DNA from: Gammaproteobacteria bacterium
Lineage (GTDB): Bacteria > Pseudomonadota > Gammaproteobacteria > Steroidobacterales > Woeseiaceae
Assembly (NCBI GenBank): GCA_029862045.1
Contig: JAOTYE010000002.1
Coordinates: forward strand, 62,001-126,000
DNA length: 64,000 bases
Reading direction: 5' to 3'
Below, in pieces: positions 33,393 to 47,507 of this stretch. The position numbers and the translations under genes were made by a program. Positions within the stretch are counted from its first letter, which is position 1; the number at the start of each line of letters is the position of its first letter. Below the pieces are notes generated by a model. That model did no database searches. It was not told the DNA's origin and was given only the letters and a program-made list of their open reading frames with translations.

Positions 33393-35561
33393 CTAAACCA
33401 CGATACCGGAGCGGCTGAACGGCAGTTCTCTGATTCGCTCGCCGGTCGCGGCAAAAATGGCGTTTGCGATGGCGGGCGTGGCCGCGGCAATCGGCGGTTC
33501 GCCCAGCCCCGTAGGAGAGTTGTCGCTCTGAATGAAATGGCTCTCCACTGCTGGCGCCTGGTTCATGCGCAGCAACTCATAATCGCTGAAGTTGCTTTGC
33601 TGAGCCGCACCGTTGGCAAAGGTAATCTCGAGCTGCGCGGTGCTGAGCGCATCCACGACAGCACCCTCGACCTGATTCCTGGCGCCACTCAGGTTCAGGA
33701 TTGGCCCGACGTCGATTCCCGAGAAGACTTTCTCTACTTTGACGTTGGCACCGTCGGCAACGACCTCCGCCACGTGCGATACGAAGCCACCATGGTCGAA
33801 GTGGAACGCCATTCCCATGCCGCGATCAGCTCCGAGTTCGCGCTGTCCCCAACCGGCTTTGGCGGCTGCGAGGGCCAGCGTGTCGCGAGTTCGCTTGAGG
33901 TCCAGCGGCGGCTCGCCAAACGATCGAGAGAGCAGATCAAGACGGAATTCGAGCTGGTCGCGTTCGCCCGCAAGCGCCACTTCGTCAAAGAAACTCTGGT
34001 ACGCCCAGCAATAGGCAGAGTGACCCGGCGACCGCCACGGCCCTGTCGGCACGTTTGTCTCTACAAGAGACTGACGCAGTCGAAAATTCGGCACGAGTCC
34101 TGCGGGGTAATGTCTCGGTGAGAGGCCCGCTCCGGAAACGGTTTTTCCATTCCTGCCGAACGTAATGAAGTGATGGTCGAATGCGATCATCCTGCCGTCA
34201 CTGTCGATGCCCGCCTTGAAATGATGCCAGGCGGCAGGGCGGTAGAAGTCATGCCGCATGTCATCCTCGCGGCTCCATTGCAGTTGCACCGGTTTGCCAA
34301 CTTCGCGTGCGATCCACGCGCATTCCACCATGAAGTCGTTTCTTAGGCGTCGGCCGAACCCGCCGCCGATCCGGGTCAGGTTGACGTGTATCCGTTTTTC
34401 CGGAATTCCCAGCGTCCTCGAAATCAGTTCGCGACCCGCCTTCGGATTTTGTGACGGCGCCCAGAGTTCGAGCTGGCCGGATTCGGAATATTGAGCCGTG
34501 CAGTTCTGCGGCTCCATGTTCGCGTGCGACACGAACGGGTAGTAGTAGGTTGCCTCGACGATGCGTCGGGACTTGTCCAGTGCACGATCCACATCGCCGT
34601 CCGCGCGCAACGTCTCCCCGGTCTCGTTGGCCAACGCCCGCGCTTGTCGTTCGTAAGCTTCGGTGGAATCGGCGTGATCGGTCTCCCAGTCCACGCGCAA
34701 TTGCTTGCGCGCCGAATGAGCCGCCCACCAGGTATTGGCGACGATGGCCACGCCTGGCAGCAGGCCAGTAAGATCGTCAGTTCCCTGCACGACGAAGGCT
34801 TGCTTTACACCAGGCAGTGAGCGAACGCGATCGATGTTCGCGCTGCGAACCCTGCCCCCGAAAGTAGGACACTTCTCGAAGACCGCGTAGAGCATGCCAT
34901 CCAATCGTGTGTCGCAGCCGAACAGCGGTTGGCCCGTCAGGATCTGCGGATTGTCGACTCCGGGAACGAACGTACCGAGCAGGTCGAACTCGGCCGGCCG
35001 GCTCTTGAGCCTCAATTCGGCAAGCTCCGGAACCGGCAGAGCTGCTGCGGCTTTCAGAAGGACCTCGTACCGCGCAATTCTGCCCGAGGCCTTGTGCGTG
35101 ACGGATCCGTTGACAGCTTCGCATTCCGCGACGGGCACGTCCCATTGCTCTGCTGCGGCGGATTTCAGCAATTCACGTGCCGCCGTCCCGGCAATACGCA
35201 GGTCGTTCCAGCCGTCCGGCGTGCCTCTGCTGCCGCCGATGACCTGTCGACCATAGCGATCGTCGAGCGGCGCCTGTTCAACACTGACGTTCTTCCAGTC
35301 GACGTTGAGGCATTCGGCAACGACCATCGGAAATGCCGTCTTGACACCCTGGCCGGCCTCGGGATTCTTGCTCACAATCGTCACCTCGCCATTAGTGTCG
35401 ATGCGGACATACAGATTTGGCGTCCAGGTGCCGCCGGTGAAGTCCGTGGCGCCCGATGAATTGCCGCACGCGACACCCACGACGAGTGCGCCGGATGTCA
35501 GTAATGAGACTTTCAGGAAGGCACGACGATCCATGCTGCTAATTTCTGTGGTCCCGTTCAT
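33393..35561 (-). CDS. molybdopterin-dependent oxidoreductase, large subunit (IorB/CoxL-like)
   Basis: 722 residues. Twin-arginine-like export signal ([25 protein letters not shown]) marks it as periplasmic. The xanthine-dehydrogenase-family Mo domain is recognised by [21 protein letters not shown], the GGGFGRR loop, [11 protein letters not shown] and the active Glu in [18 protein letters not shown], as in isoquinoline 1-oxidoreductase beta subunits. It forms a heterodimer with the 2Fe-2S subunit whose gene overlaps its start by 4 bp. The substrate is unknown; aldehydes or N-heterocycles are usual. Confidence 0.92.
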   Translation of the reverse strand: MNGTTEISSMDRRAFLKVSLLTSGALVVGVACGNSSGATDFTGGTWTPNLYVRIDTNGEVTIVSKNPEAGQGVKTAFPMVVAECLNVDWKNVSVEQAPLDDRYGRQVIGGSRGTPDGWNDLRIAGTAARELLKSAAAEQWDVPVAECEAVNGSVTHKASGRIARYEVLLKAAAALPVPELAELRLKSRPAEFDLLGTFVPGVDNPQILTGQPLFGCDTRLDGMLYAVFEKCPTFGGRVRSANIDRVRSLPGVKQAFVVQGTDDLTGLLPGVAIVANTWWAAHSARKQLRVDWETDHADSTEAYERQARALANETGETLRADGDVDRALDKSRRIVEATYYYPFVSHANMEPQNCTAQYSESGQLELWAPSQNPKAGRELISRTLGIPEKRIHVNLTRIGGGFGRRLRNDFMVECAWIAREVGKPVQLQWSREDDMRHDFYRPAAWHHFKAGIDSDGRMIAFDHHFITFGRNGKTVSGAGLSPRHYPAGLVPNFRLRQSLVETNVPTGPWRSPGHSAYCWAYQSFFDEVALAGERDQLEFRLDLLSRSFGEPPLDLKRTRDTLALAAAKAGWGQRELGADRGMGMAFHFDHGGFVSHVAEVVADGANVKVEKVFSGIDVGPILNLSGARNQVEGAVVDALSTAQLEITFANGAAQQSNFSDYELLRMNQAPAVESHFIQSDNSPTGLGEPPIAAATPAIANAIFAATGERIRELPFSRSGIVV

Positions 35562-36037
35562 GCGTCGTCTCCCTGCGCGGATACGTAATGCGCTGCCCGT
35601 TTGATGGCTTTGCGAATACGCGGGTAGGTTCCGCAGCGGCAGAGAACCACAGACATTGCGTTATCGATATCGTCGTTACTCGGGTCCGGATTTCGGGCAA
35701 TCAGTGCGCTGGCGGCGAGAATCTGCCCGCCCTGGCAGTAGCCACATTGGGGAACGTCTTCGTCGTTCCAGGCTCGCTGGACAGGATGGTTACCGGTCGG
35801 ATCCAGGCCCTCGATGGTTGTAATCTCGGCACCCGCTGCGCCCACTGCGGGCATGACGCACGAGTGCACGGGGATACCATTGACCAGCACGGTGCAGGTC
35901 CCGCAGGTGCCGATTCCGCAGCTGTACTTGGTGCCCGTCAGATTCAGGATGTCTCTTAACGCCCACAGCAACGGCATATCGGACGGCGCATCGAGGGTGT
36001 GGTCGGTGCCGTTGATCCTAAGGGTCACTTCGCTCAT
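35558..36037 (-). CDS. 2Fe-2S subunit of the molybdenum oxidoreductase (IorA-like)
   Basis: 159 residues from ATG 36037, which follows GGGGA by 5 nt. The N-terminal plant-type 2Fe-2S cluster uses CGIGTCGTC plus a later Cys; the C-terminal helical domain holds the second cluster in CGYCQGGQ and [13 protein letters not shown]. Both sets are complete, so electron transfer from the Mo subunit should work. The stop overlaps the large subunit start. No cytochrome subunit is adjacent. Confidence 0.93.
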   Translation of the reverse strand: MSEVTLRINGTDHTLDAPSDMPLLWALRDILNLTGTKYSCGIGTCGTCTVLVNGIPVHSCVMPAVGAAGAEITTIEGLDPTGNHPVQRAWNDEDVPQCGYCQGGQILAASALIARNPDPSNDDIDNAMSVVLCRCGTYPRIRKAIKRAAHYVSAQGDDA

Positions 36038-36659
36038 ATCAATCCCCATTCTGGCATGCGTATTCTTTTGCAAAAGAATACGCCGACCCAATCAGGGATC
36101 ATATTTCGGTAAACCGAGTGTCAGCGCAGCGTGCCACCACCAGGTAAGATACGAGCGAATTACAACGAATATAAAACCGAAAACGTCATATATGAGTAAT
36201 GCGCCAGCGTAAGCTTGCCCTCCGATGACACAGGCTGAAGTTGGGATCTTCTGGCAGGATAACTGCGAGGAGACCCTAATGAAGAGAGCGGGTCGGGAAT
36301 TCGATCCGAGGAATCAATCTCTCCGGGCGCGCCATTAAATCAACAAGTTATCGGCCTGTTTTGGGCCGCTGACTTTTCGTGTAGGCGCAATAAATCCCTT
36401 GTTGTTCCGGGCTTTCGTCAAGATACTACACGTTGCCTACATGCACCGGTTGACGTGCTTCGCGCGATAGCGGCCATCGGGTAGGTAGAGTCCTGAGGGG
36501 CCGCTAATTACCCAAGGCGGACATTCGATCAGGTACTTCTGATTCTTATTCTTCAGAAAGTCATTCAAAAATGTCTTGCTTTGCATCTATTGGCTGGGCC
36601 CGCACACTATAATTGGGCCGAGTTTGGGAATTGATCGGGGAAATGCTTTGAAAGAAAAA
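36038..36659. other. gene-free stretch with tRNA remnant 5
   Basis: About 620 bp without a supported frame. It contains one tRNA 3' remnant (36290-36334) followed by a weak CGGCC/GGCCG hairpin near 36352-36368, and otherwise shows nothing recognisable. Confidence 0.55.
36290..36334 (+). pseudogene. tRNA-Arg 3' remnant 5, altered T loop
   Basis: GGTCGGGAATTCGATCC is followed by GAGGAATC and then AATCTCTCC and the intact acceptor end to CCA at 36334. The added TCCGAGG-like stretch matches the left edge of the insert in remnant 3, as if the same hairpin element had inserted and later collapsed. Confidence 0.75.
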
Positions 36660-37388
36660 ATGCAAATCACCGCGTACGAAATAGTTGATGAACCAATGGC
36701 AATTCACACGGCAGAACGGACCCGTCAATGGATGGATGATTCGGTCGATCGATTTGCTTATCGATGCCTTCCCGTTGCCATCGCCAACCAAGTCGGCTGG
36801 GACGTCTTGTGTCCAGTCGCATTCACAGCCAAGTGGAATGGCAAGGAAGATCTCAGTGGGGTCAAAATTAATTTTCATGGCCAGACATCGCCGCTTGTCA
36901 GCTCCCACTTCGGGCATGGCATTCTCACGTTTACGCTTGGCTATTTGTTCCGTACGACCAAGTCCCATAATCTGTGGGTTAAAGGTCCGACAAACTGTCC
37001 TAAAGATGGAATTGCGCCGCTCGAGGGTTTGGTGGAAACAGACTGGGCACCCTTTTCATTTACGATGAACTGGAAATTCACCAGGCGGCGACACAAAATT
37101 CACTTTGAAGAGGGCGAGCCAGTTTGTCGAGTCCTGCCGTATCCTCGGCATTACATCAGGAAATTTGAACCCCAAATTGAAAATATCAACCAGAACGCCA
37201 GGCTTTACAATCAATATGTCCAGTGGCGAGAGTCCCGGGTAGCGTTCATTGATGGTTTAGAGGACGCACAGTCCGATGCCACCAGGGCGAAATGGCAGCG
37301 TACGTATATGAAGGGCGAGAATGAGAAGGGCAATACGTTTGCCGGTCATGAGACGAAGATACAAATGAAGGAGTTCAGGCGCACCTGA
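36660..37388 (+). CDS. DUF6065 family protein
   Basis: 242 residues from ATG 36660. The family pattern is seen in the opening MQITAYEIVDEP, in DRFAYRCLPVAIANQVGWDVLCPVAFTAKWNGKED, in SSHFGHGILTFTLGYLFRTTK and in NLWVKGPTNCPKDGIAPLEGLVETDWAPFSFTMNWKF, which cover nearly the full length. DUF6065 proteins occur scattered in many bacteria, often with secondary-metabolite or oxygenase genes; their role is not known. A frame 28 codons longer exists but lacks a good start. Confidence 0.85.
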   Translation: MQITAYEIVDEPMAIHTAERTRQWMDDSVDRFAYRCLPVAIANQVGWDVLCPVAFTAKWNGKEDLSGVKINFHGQTSPLVSSHFGHGILTFTLGYLFRTTKSHNLWVKGPTNCPKDGIAPLEGLVETDWAPFSFTMNWKFTRRRHKIHFEEGEPVCRVLPYPRHYIRKFEPQIENINQNARLYNQYVQWRESRVAFIDGLEDAQSDATRAKWQRTYMKGENEKGNTFAGHETKIQMKEFRRT

Positions 37389-37836
37389 CTATTTCAGCGC
37401 CGGACTTGCTGCCCCGAATAACTCCTTGTGGTCGTTTGGAGCCCTGCAGGCGCGCGACGTCGCGCACCAGGGTCCGAAAATCCGGTCGAAAACTGAAAAG
37501 AATAAACTCAATTTTTTGCGCGCTCAGGGCGGTAGGGGCAGCGGCTAACAGACAGGCACGAAACAACTCAGAATAGCGTGGCCATGGCGCCTCGCAAAGG
37601 CTCATTCCGACCCCGGGCGGCTGGCGAACCACAGTTCAGAGCCTTAAGACAACAAGCTTTAGATGTTTCGAGAATATCGCGGCGTGAGTTGCGCAAAAGA
37701 AGCGAACAGAAAGCTGCTCCATCCATAATGGGGATATATCGACCATACTTGTTCAATCGGAACGCCGGTGCTAGAAAGGAGCTCGGCGCGTTGCGCCCGC
37801 CGAAGGATTCTCAACTAACGTACCAGGAGCCCGGCA
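37389..37836. other. gene-free stretch before the YD-repeat operon
   Basis: About 450 bp. Overlapping open frames on both strands have poor starts and no protein-like composition. The last 20 bp hold AGGAG 7 nt before the 37837 ATG. Confidence 0.5.
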
Positions 37837-40116
37837 ATGAAAAGAGTCATTCAGTCATTCGTTGTAATTCCAATGTCGTTCCTGATACCACCGTCGATAG
37901 CGCTTGGCGACGATCTCAAGCTGGCCAACGATCAGACCGTCGCCGCCCTGGTCGACGTATCTGGCGTTGCCGACGGGGATCGATATACCGATTTTCAGCG
38001 GTTTGCCGATATTGCCGGGATATTGAATGAAGTTGAGGAACGTCGCCGTCGCATCGTCTATCAGCAATACCCGGGCTTGGCGACACAGGGCGTCGTGCAT
38101 GCGTTCGTGCACGTCACGGACGGATCGGCGGCGTTCGCGAAGACAGATATGGTCGTGCGCGCCGCGATGCCGGTCGTCATCCGTCGCGCGTATCAGTCCA
38201 GGCGAAATGGCTCACCTAATTTTGGGCAGTCGGGGTGGGAACTCTCTATTGCCGAGGAAATCACACTTGGAAAATCCGGGCGAAAATTGCGTTACCGCTA
38301 CGGAAACCATCTGGGGATCGAATTTCTCCGCCGCGGCGAAATGGTCGCTCCCGTGTCGTCCGCGACTACCGATGTCGCGAGTATCAGCTTTGCGGCGCCT
38401 AATCGCATTGTCGTGCAAATGCGCAGCGGCATTAGGAAAGAATTCTTGCAAATGGCTGATAGTTTCCTGCTCGACACAGTTGTGGATAATTTCGATAATT
38501 CACACAAGTACGATTATCTAAACGGGTTTCTGAGCGGCATTTCGACGAACGACGGTGTTCGAGTGACTCTGACACGTGGAGCCGATCAAAGAATCAGTGC
38601 CATCCGCGATTCCAGCGGCCGAACGGTGACCTACGGATATACGCCGACTGGTGCGCTTGCTACGACAACGGATTTGCGTGGCGAAATCTGGAAATACACC
38701 TACGATGCGAACGGCTATATCGAGTCGGCCGAAACACCTATGGGGACAACCGATCTAGTTCTCAAACACGACCATCAGGGTAAAGTCGTTCTGACAGTCG
38801 TCAACGGTCGTGAACATCGCTTCGCCTATACGAAGAACAGAACGGTCGTCACCAGCGGCGACGATGAACGACCGATCACATTCGAATCGCACCGGAACGG
38901 CGTGACTGCCACAGTCGTTAACAAGGTTGGCACGGTGAGTAACGTTGGTCTCGACAAGTTCGGGCGACCCGTCACTGTCACGCGTAATAGTCAATTAGTT
39001 TCTGAGATTGCTTATGATCGCAAAGGCCGCGCCGCCCGGCCTGCCACGCAGCGCATTTACGTCGCGGGCTCCGACAGGTACGCCACTGTCTTGTTCGACG
39101 ATCAGGTAAGGGTACTAAGCCTGAACGGCGCGAGGAACTCGAATTCCTACTCGGTATCAGGGTACGCCGGCGGAACGCGACCGGAGGTCATTGTGTTCGA
39201 TGATAAGAGTTCGATTGCAGTTTCCACCAATGCGACAGGACTGCCGACGTACGTCGCGCCTCGGGGTGCTCAGGCACTGAAGTTCGAATGGAGCGGCGAG
39301 ACCGTGACGGTCGAAAGCGCCGGGCAGACAGCTACGCTCGAGTTCGACAATTTTGGCAGTTTACTGTCGCTGGACGCTCCTGATGGCCGCCGACTGGATT
39401 TCACTTATGACGAGGGCGGCTTCCGGGAGTCGACCACTTTGTCTGACGGGATCAACATGTCCTATAGTTACAGTCCTGCCGGTACGCTGATTCACACGGA
39501 AACCTTCAGCCCCACAACGGGTACGGCGAATTTCATCTACGAAGTCGACCCGGACGAGTACCTGCGCCAGATTACCGGCGACGGCGTCGACGGCCATCAT
39601 GTCTTCGGTTACACGGACAGCGGACGCGTACGTGCCATCGACTCTACGGTCACAAACAGCTTCACATTCCTGTACGACGACCAGAATCGCCTCGAGGTCG
39701 CCGTACCCAACGGCTACGAGCCGTTGGTGTACCGTTACGCGCTGGGCGAGCCTGATATCGTCGCGCAACACGATTCGCGCACGAAGACCATCTATACCCA
39801 GAACTGGGATATCAACGAGTTCGAGACCCTGTTCGATCGGTACTACGGTCGATCCACAGCATCGCAGCTCGGCTTACTCACCTACGACGAAAGCCTTGCG
39901 GAAATTCGGCCTGCGATTGATCCAATTCGCTGGCATCCTGCGTCGCATTTGCTGGGCGCAGTAGAAAATACGAAATTGAAATTACTGTTCGATGAGACCA
40001 GCGATGTTGGGTCATTTTCCATGCCGTCGAACCGTTTCTTTGTACCCGCAGAATACTGGGCAGTGAATTGTTGTTTCTGCTGTTCCAATAATTACATTGC
40101 CTGCGAAATACCCTGA
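37837..40116 (+). CDS. secreted YD-repeat (RHS-like) protein without an RHS core end
   Basis: 759 residues. Signal peptide MKRVIQSFVVIPMSFLIPPSIALG. An N-terminal DUF6531-like region (MVVRAAMPVVIRRAYQSRRNGSPNFGQSGWELSIAEEI) is followed by many YD units: RTVTYGYTPTGALATTTDLRGEIWKYTYDANGYIESAET, RLDFTYDEGGFRES and HVFGYTDSGRVRAID. The hyperconserved RHS-core box and a polymorphic toxin tip are absent; it instead ends in a Cys-rich tail (NCCFCCSNNYIAC). It may be a shortened or specialised relative. First gene of a three-gene operon. Confidence 0.85.
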   Translation: MKRVIQSFVVIPMSFLIPPSIALGDDLKLANDQTVAALVDVSGVADGDRYTDFQRFADIAGILNEVEERRRRIVYQQYPGLATQGVVHAFVHVTDGSAAFAKTDMVVRAAMPVVIRRAYQSRRNGSPNFGQSGWELSIAEEITLGKSGRKLRYRYGNHLGIEFLRRGEMVAPVSSATTDVASISFAAPNRIVVQMRSGIRKEFLQMADSFLLDTVVDNFDNSHKYDYLNGFLSGISTNDGVRVTLTRGADQRISAIRDSSGRTVTYGYTPTGALATTTDLRGEIWKYTYDANGYIESAETPMGTTDLVLKHDHQGKVVLTVVNGREHRFAYTKNRTVVTSGDDERPITFESHRNGVTATVVNKVGTVSNVGLDKFGRPVTVTRNSQLVSEIAYDRKGRAARPATQRIYVAGSDRYATVLFDDQVRVLSLNGARNSNSYSVSGYAGGTRPEVIVFDDKSSIAVSTNATGLPTYVAPRGAQALKFEWSGETVTVESAGQTATLEFDNFGSLLSLDAPDGRRLDFTYDEGGFRESTTLSDGINMSYSYSPAGTLIHTETFSPTTGTANFIYEVDPDEYLRQITGDGVDGHHVFGYTDSGRVRAIDSTVTNSFTFLYDDQNRLEVAVPNGYEPLVYRYALGEPDIVAQHDSRTKTIYTQNWDINEFETLFDRYYGRSTASQLGLLTYDESLAEIRPAIDPIRWHPASHLLGAVENTKLKLLFDETSDVGSFSMPSNRFFVPAEYWAVNCCFCCSNNYIACEIP

Positions 40117-40137
40117 TCTCGACATCTGGAGAATACG

Positions 40138-40962
40138 ATGATTGAAATACTCGCAGCAGCGATTTGTTTCGGTTGTTTTCCACCGCCGCCACCGCCGCCA
40201 CCGCCGCCGCCGCCGCCACCTTGTGAAGGATTTGTCGACCCGGTGAATGAGACAACTGCCTCGCTGATCAGCCGATCGTCTGCGACCGCAACGTACGACC
40301 TGGAAAACTGCTACGAACACTATATCTTCTTCGGCCCCGACGGAATCCCGATGCCGTATTACGCGGCGAACTTCCTGACGGTGCCATTCGACCCGCGCGA
40401 CGTATCGACCAACTCAACAGAACTGGCACGACTTTACGTCGCGAGTGATCCAGGAAATTCGGGCCGTTTCTGGGTGCACCGTCACGCCGTACAGGCCTCG
40501 GACCCCGGCATTGTCGTTGGATACACGTTTCGTAACAACGTGCCTTATCCCATTCCTATGTCTTTCAACTCCTCGCTTTATGAACGATACGAGCGCCTAT
40601 CCATTTCATGGGATACGGGCACGCTCCGGAAGCTCTGGTCCGGAGAAGCGTTCGCGGATATCTCCGGATCCCTGAACGGCGTCCTTGGGTCAGACATAAC
40701 CGGAATGAATGCCCGACACAAGTACTTTCGCTGGAGTTACGGCAACTACATACTCGACAAGGCCATGACTTCCATTCCTCCCGAACCGTCGATAATAATA
40801 CCGGCAGGGCCGTATGAGCTGGTTCACTCAACGGACTCGTTCACGTTCAACTATGCTGAAGAGCCTCAGGCGATCGCAGTCACAACCGGCATTCGTATAG
40901 ACAATTTCTGGTTGTTCTGGGTCGGTCATTGGGACAGCAACGCCATAGACTTGCGCCACTAA
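40138..40962 (+). CDS. protein with poly-proline tract, second gene of the YD operon
   Basis: 274 residues; ATG 40138 with TGGAG 8 nt upstream. A short hydrophobic start with two Cys (ILAAAICFGCF) leads into an uninterrupted run of 14 prolines encoded by CCG/CCA triplets, prone to slippage. The remaining 240 residues are beta-type with Tyr/Phe-rich strands. No family recognised. The Cys before the prolines could be a weak lipobox. It lies 21 bp after the YD-repeat gene, so the two products probably work together, perhaps as ligand and partner. Confidence 0.7.
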   Translation: MIEILAAAICFGCFPPPPPPPPPPPPPPCEGFVDPVNETTASLISRSSATATYDLENCYEHYIFFGPDGIPMPYYAANFLTVPFDPRDVSTNSTELARLYVASDPGNSGRFWVHRHAVQASDPGIVVGYTFRNNVPYPIPMSFNSSLYERYERLSISWDTGTLRKLWSGEAFADISGSLNGVLGSDITGMNARHKYFRWSYGNYILDKAMTSIPPEPSIIIPAGPYELVHSTDSFTFNYAEEPQAIAVTTGIRIDNFWLFWVGHWDSNAIDLRH

Positions 40963-40977
40963 GGATCCGGAGTCGAA

Positions 40978-41769
40978 GTGAAGAAGTACCTGATAATTGT
41001 CGCCGTTCTCGTCATTGGCGGCGGCATCTACGCAATGCTTCAAGAGAATGAGAATCTTGCCGGTCGAGTCTTTGGAAAGGACGTTACTTGGGATTCGATT
41101 GCGGGACAGCGGTCCCCATCCGAGGAATTCGCGCAGCGCGTCGATCAGGACGTGACAGAGTACCTGACGGCGAGATTCGCCATCGACATGAGTGACAGTG
41201 CGGTCCGCAGTTACATGGCCGTGCACGCTCCGGATGCATTTTCGAGCGACCAGACGCGCAGGGATCAGCAGGTCACCGCGCGGATCGTGAAAGCACTGGA
41301 AGACGTCAGGAGCGGGGGCACGGATGCCTTCGAGGCTTACGCGACTCACGAACTCGGACAACTGATGCCGGAAGATCGCTGGACGCAGATCGTCCAGTCG
41401 ACGACAGAACAAAGCCTCGAGGCGATGCGAACGTTTGCCGAATCGGACACATCGGCACAGACCGATGCAAAAGTCGACAGCCTGCGCTGGATATACATAT
41501 TGCGCAGAGTACGCGAGAGCATTTGCGATCTACCCGAGACCCAACGCTCGATTCGGAGCCGGCTCGATCGAATCCACGGACCGGAGGAGGCAGCACGGAT
41601 GCTCGGCAATGCGTCCATCAACCACTTCGAATGTCTCAGCGAGGCAAATGCCTATATCGCCGCATTGCTCGACGAGGAGGTGGTTGTCATGCGATCCGAG
41701 CTGCAGGGATACGACAGGTATCTTCAGATTATCGATCGCGTCGTAAGGTCGATGGCCGACGACAGCTAG
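40978..41769 (+). CDS. membrane-anchored helical protein, third gene of the YD operon
   Basis: 263 residues from GTG 40978 with GGAG at good spacing. One N-terminal transmembrane helix (KKYLIIVAVLVIGGGIYAML), then about 230 residues, helical and charged (EDVRSGGTDAFEAYATHELGQL, STTEQSLEAMRTFAESD), presumably periplasmic. No motif recognised. It sits 15 bp downstream of the poly-proline gene. Confidence 0.72.
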   Translation: MKKYLIIVAVLVIGGGIYAMLQENENLAGRVFGKDVTWDSIAGQRSPSEEFAQRVDQDVTEYLTARFAIDMSDSAVRSYMAVHAPDAFSSDQTRRDQQVTARIVKALEDVRSGGTDAFEAYATHELGQLMPEDRWTQIVQSTTEQSLEAMRTFAESDTSAQTDAKVDSLRWIYILRRVRESICDLPETQRSIRSRLDRIHGPEEAARMLGNASINHFECLSEANAYIAALLDEEVVVMRSELQGYDRYLQIIDRVVRSMADDS

Positions 41770-42125
41770 GTACTGCGCACGAAGGCGCCCCGAATCAATC
41801 CTTCCGGGGCCGCTATCAGCCATCCCCAAAATAATACGCAGGTACTGATCGTTTTATGGGCTGTGCTGATTCTGGCCGTTACCAGCAACTCAAAACCAGC
41901 TCATTTCCTGAATTTGAGCGATCGTTTTCGATGAAGGCAGACGTTCAAAATCGAATTCTAAAATACGGTTGTTCGAACGACTGGATTGGCGCCGGAAGCA
42001 GCCGTTCGCGTATTATCTTCGATTAGGTCTGCTAATGACCCATTGCAGTCATACGCGCAACTAAGCGCTAGAGTAGGTCAATTGCGACTAGGTGAAGTCA
42101 AATTGTTCATTGATCTCGACGTTAT
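41770..42125. other. gene-free stretch after the YD operon
   Basis: About 356 bp. A GCCCCG/CGGGGC hairpin (41787-41810) with a 12-nt loop lies 17 bp after the stop and may end the operon; no T-run follows. Nothing else recognised. Confidence 0.5.
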
Positions 42126-42509
42126 ATGAGCCTTACTAAGCAAATCGCGGTTTTCCGAACAGGACGATCTTACGAGGCACTGATGGTTCTTAATGAACTG
42201 AACTCGGCCGGCGTGCTTGCCTACGGTCAGGAGGAAAATTCGGGCGGCCTGGTGACGGCGATGCCTACCACTCCTACTCAAGGCCCCGGAGCTACCTGGG
42301 TCGTAAGGGTACCGGAACCAGCCGTAGAGAACGCAAAGCGAATAATTCAAGGCCTTCCGGTCGATGCCGAACAAGAACCGGGCGTATGGCATTTCGGCCC
42401 CCATAAACGGACAAAGAGGGGCCTTCAGTTTATTGCCGCTATCTTTCTAACCGTACTTGCCGTAAGTGTAATTGACGACATTGTCGGATGGTTGTCTGCA
42501 TTGCAGTAG
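42126..42509 (+). CDS. DUF2007-like signal-transducing protein with C-terminal membrane anchor
   Basis: 127 residues. The N-terminal domain has the DUF2007 layout IAVFRTGRSYEALMVLNELNSAGVLAYGQEE then WVVRVPEPAVENAKRIIQGLP, a PII-like alpha/beta fold. A basic linker (HKRTKRG) precedes one transmembrane helix (about 99-117, LQFIAAIFLTVLAVSVIDDIV). Function of the family is not established. Confidence 0.78.
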   Translation: MSLTKQIAVFRTGRSYEALMVLNELNSAGVLAYGQEENSGGLVTAMPTTPTQGPGATWVVRVPEPAVENAKRIIQGLPVDAEQEPGVWHFGPHKRTKRGLQFIAAIFLTVLAVSVIDDIVGWLSALQ

Positions 42510-42774
42510 CCAAATATCGTGAGACAACGGTCAAAATTCTTGATCTGACAATGTCGGCATCTGGCCGTTAAGTGACTGTCGATACATTGATTTTGAGGGT
42601 ATCTGAACGACTGCTTTCCTGAAAACCGACAATCAAGATCGTCTTTTGGTTGTCCCAATAAAGCTACGACAGGGAAGCAAAATCAGGTAGTTATCGGACT
42701 GTTGCGGCAAGTGCAATGGGACAACGCAACATCGTAAGGCCATGAAGTAACTGGAAAACCAGCGAATTAGCCTA

Positions 42775-42831
42775 CTGGCTTCGAACCGTATGGCCGTTGC
42801 AATAATCTTGTCGGCTAGTACCTTGGCTTCT
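42775..42831 (+). repeat. 57-bp repeat before tRNA remnant 6 (copy at 47419-47475)
   Basis: Begins CTGGCTTCGAACCGTATGGCC and ends GGCTTCT. It differs from 47419-47475 at only 3 of 57 positions. The first 13 bases equal the anticodon region of the intact tRNA; the rest has no tRNA counterpart until GTACCTTGGCTTC near its end. Confidence 0.85.
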
Positions 42832-42870
42832 ATAGCTCGGTCGGCGGTTCGAGTCCGTCCGGGCGTGCCA
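42820..42870 (+). pseudogene. tRNA-Arg 3' remnant 6, diverged
   Basis: ACCTTGGCTTCTATAGCTCGG aligns to the anticodon arm, then GGCGG-TTCGAGT-CCGTC keeps a pairable T arm, and CGGGCGTG with CCA ends at 42870. The acceptor strand reads CGGGCGT rather than CGGGCGC. The 5' half is missing. Confidence 0.75.
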
Positions 42871-42877
42871 AAAACTG

Positions 42878-42902
42878 AAGGGCCCTTTTTTGTGGGGCCC
42901 TT
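42878..42902 (+). terminator. terminator behind tRNA remnant 6
   Basis: AAGGGCCC (42878-42885) pairs with GGGCCCTT (42895-42902) around a T-rich loop, 7 nt after the CCA. Confidence 0.7.
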
Positions 42903-42937
42903 CTGTCTTGGCGTGTCCTGAATGCAATTCAGACCCG

Positions 42938-47176
<4,239 letters not shown>

Positions 47177-47418
47177 GCCCCTGCTCCAAAAATGCCTTAT
47201 TCGATTACCGGCATCGCTAATCGAACACATCGAAACAGAATAGGAATCCAAATCGGTGCGCACAATTCGGAGTTACCACTACGGTCAAGGGGATGCCGAA
47301 ATAGCGCTCAGATCATTCCCAAAACAACTGCTATGTAATTGATCGTTTTAGGGGTGTTGCAGGGGGGGTAGTTTTTGGAATTACTCTCGTAACCAATTGA
47401 AATTATTCATTTGTATCC

Positions 47419-47475
47419 CTGGCTTCGAACCGTCTGGCCGTTGCAATAATCTTGTTGGCTAGTACATTGGCTTCT
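47419..47475 (+). repeat. 57-bp repeat, second copy
   Basis: Matches 42775-42831 at 54 of 57 positions and begins with the tRNA anticodon-region block CTGGCTTCGAACC. It runs directly into the final tRNA remnant. Confidence 0.85.
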
Positions 47476-47493
47476 TTCTCTCCGGTCGCGCCA
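47461..47493 (+). pseudogene. tRNA-Arg 3' remnant 7, most decayed
   Basis: AGTACATTGGCTTC joins TTTCTCTCC directly, a deletion of roughly 28 bp removing the anticodon 3' side, variable loop and T loop; GGTCGCG and CCA end at 47493. The next bases AAAGGA act as the ribosome binding site of the gene at 47508. Confidence 0.65.
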
Positions 47494-47507
47494 AAAGGAC
47501 TAATCCC

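Larger units (their letters stand above)
42510..42937. other. gene-free stretch with tRNA remnant 6
   Basis: About 430 bp without a supported frame. The part from 42715 on resembles 23040-23125, then come a 57-bp repeat, a tRNA remnant and a terminator, listed separately. Confidence 0.55.
47177..47507. other. gene-free stretch with the last tRNA remnant
   Basis: Upstream region of the pullulanase (minus strand) and of the methyltransferase (plus strand). It contains the second 57-bp repeat and the shortest tRNA remnant; no further gene seen. Confidence 0.55.

Noticed and set aside
37578..38030. 150-codon plus-strand frame overlapping the YD gene start
   Set aside because: Overlaps the signal peptide of the YD-repeat protein in another frame and is Arg/Ser-rich without a ribosome binding site.
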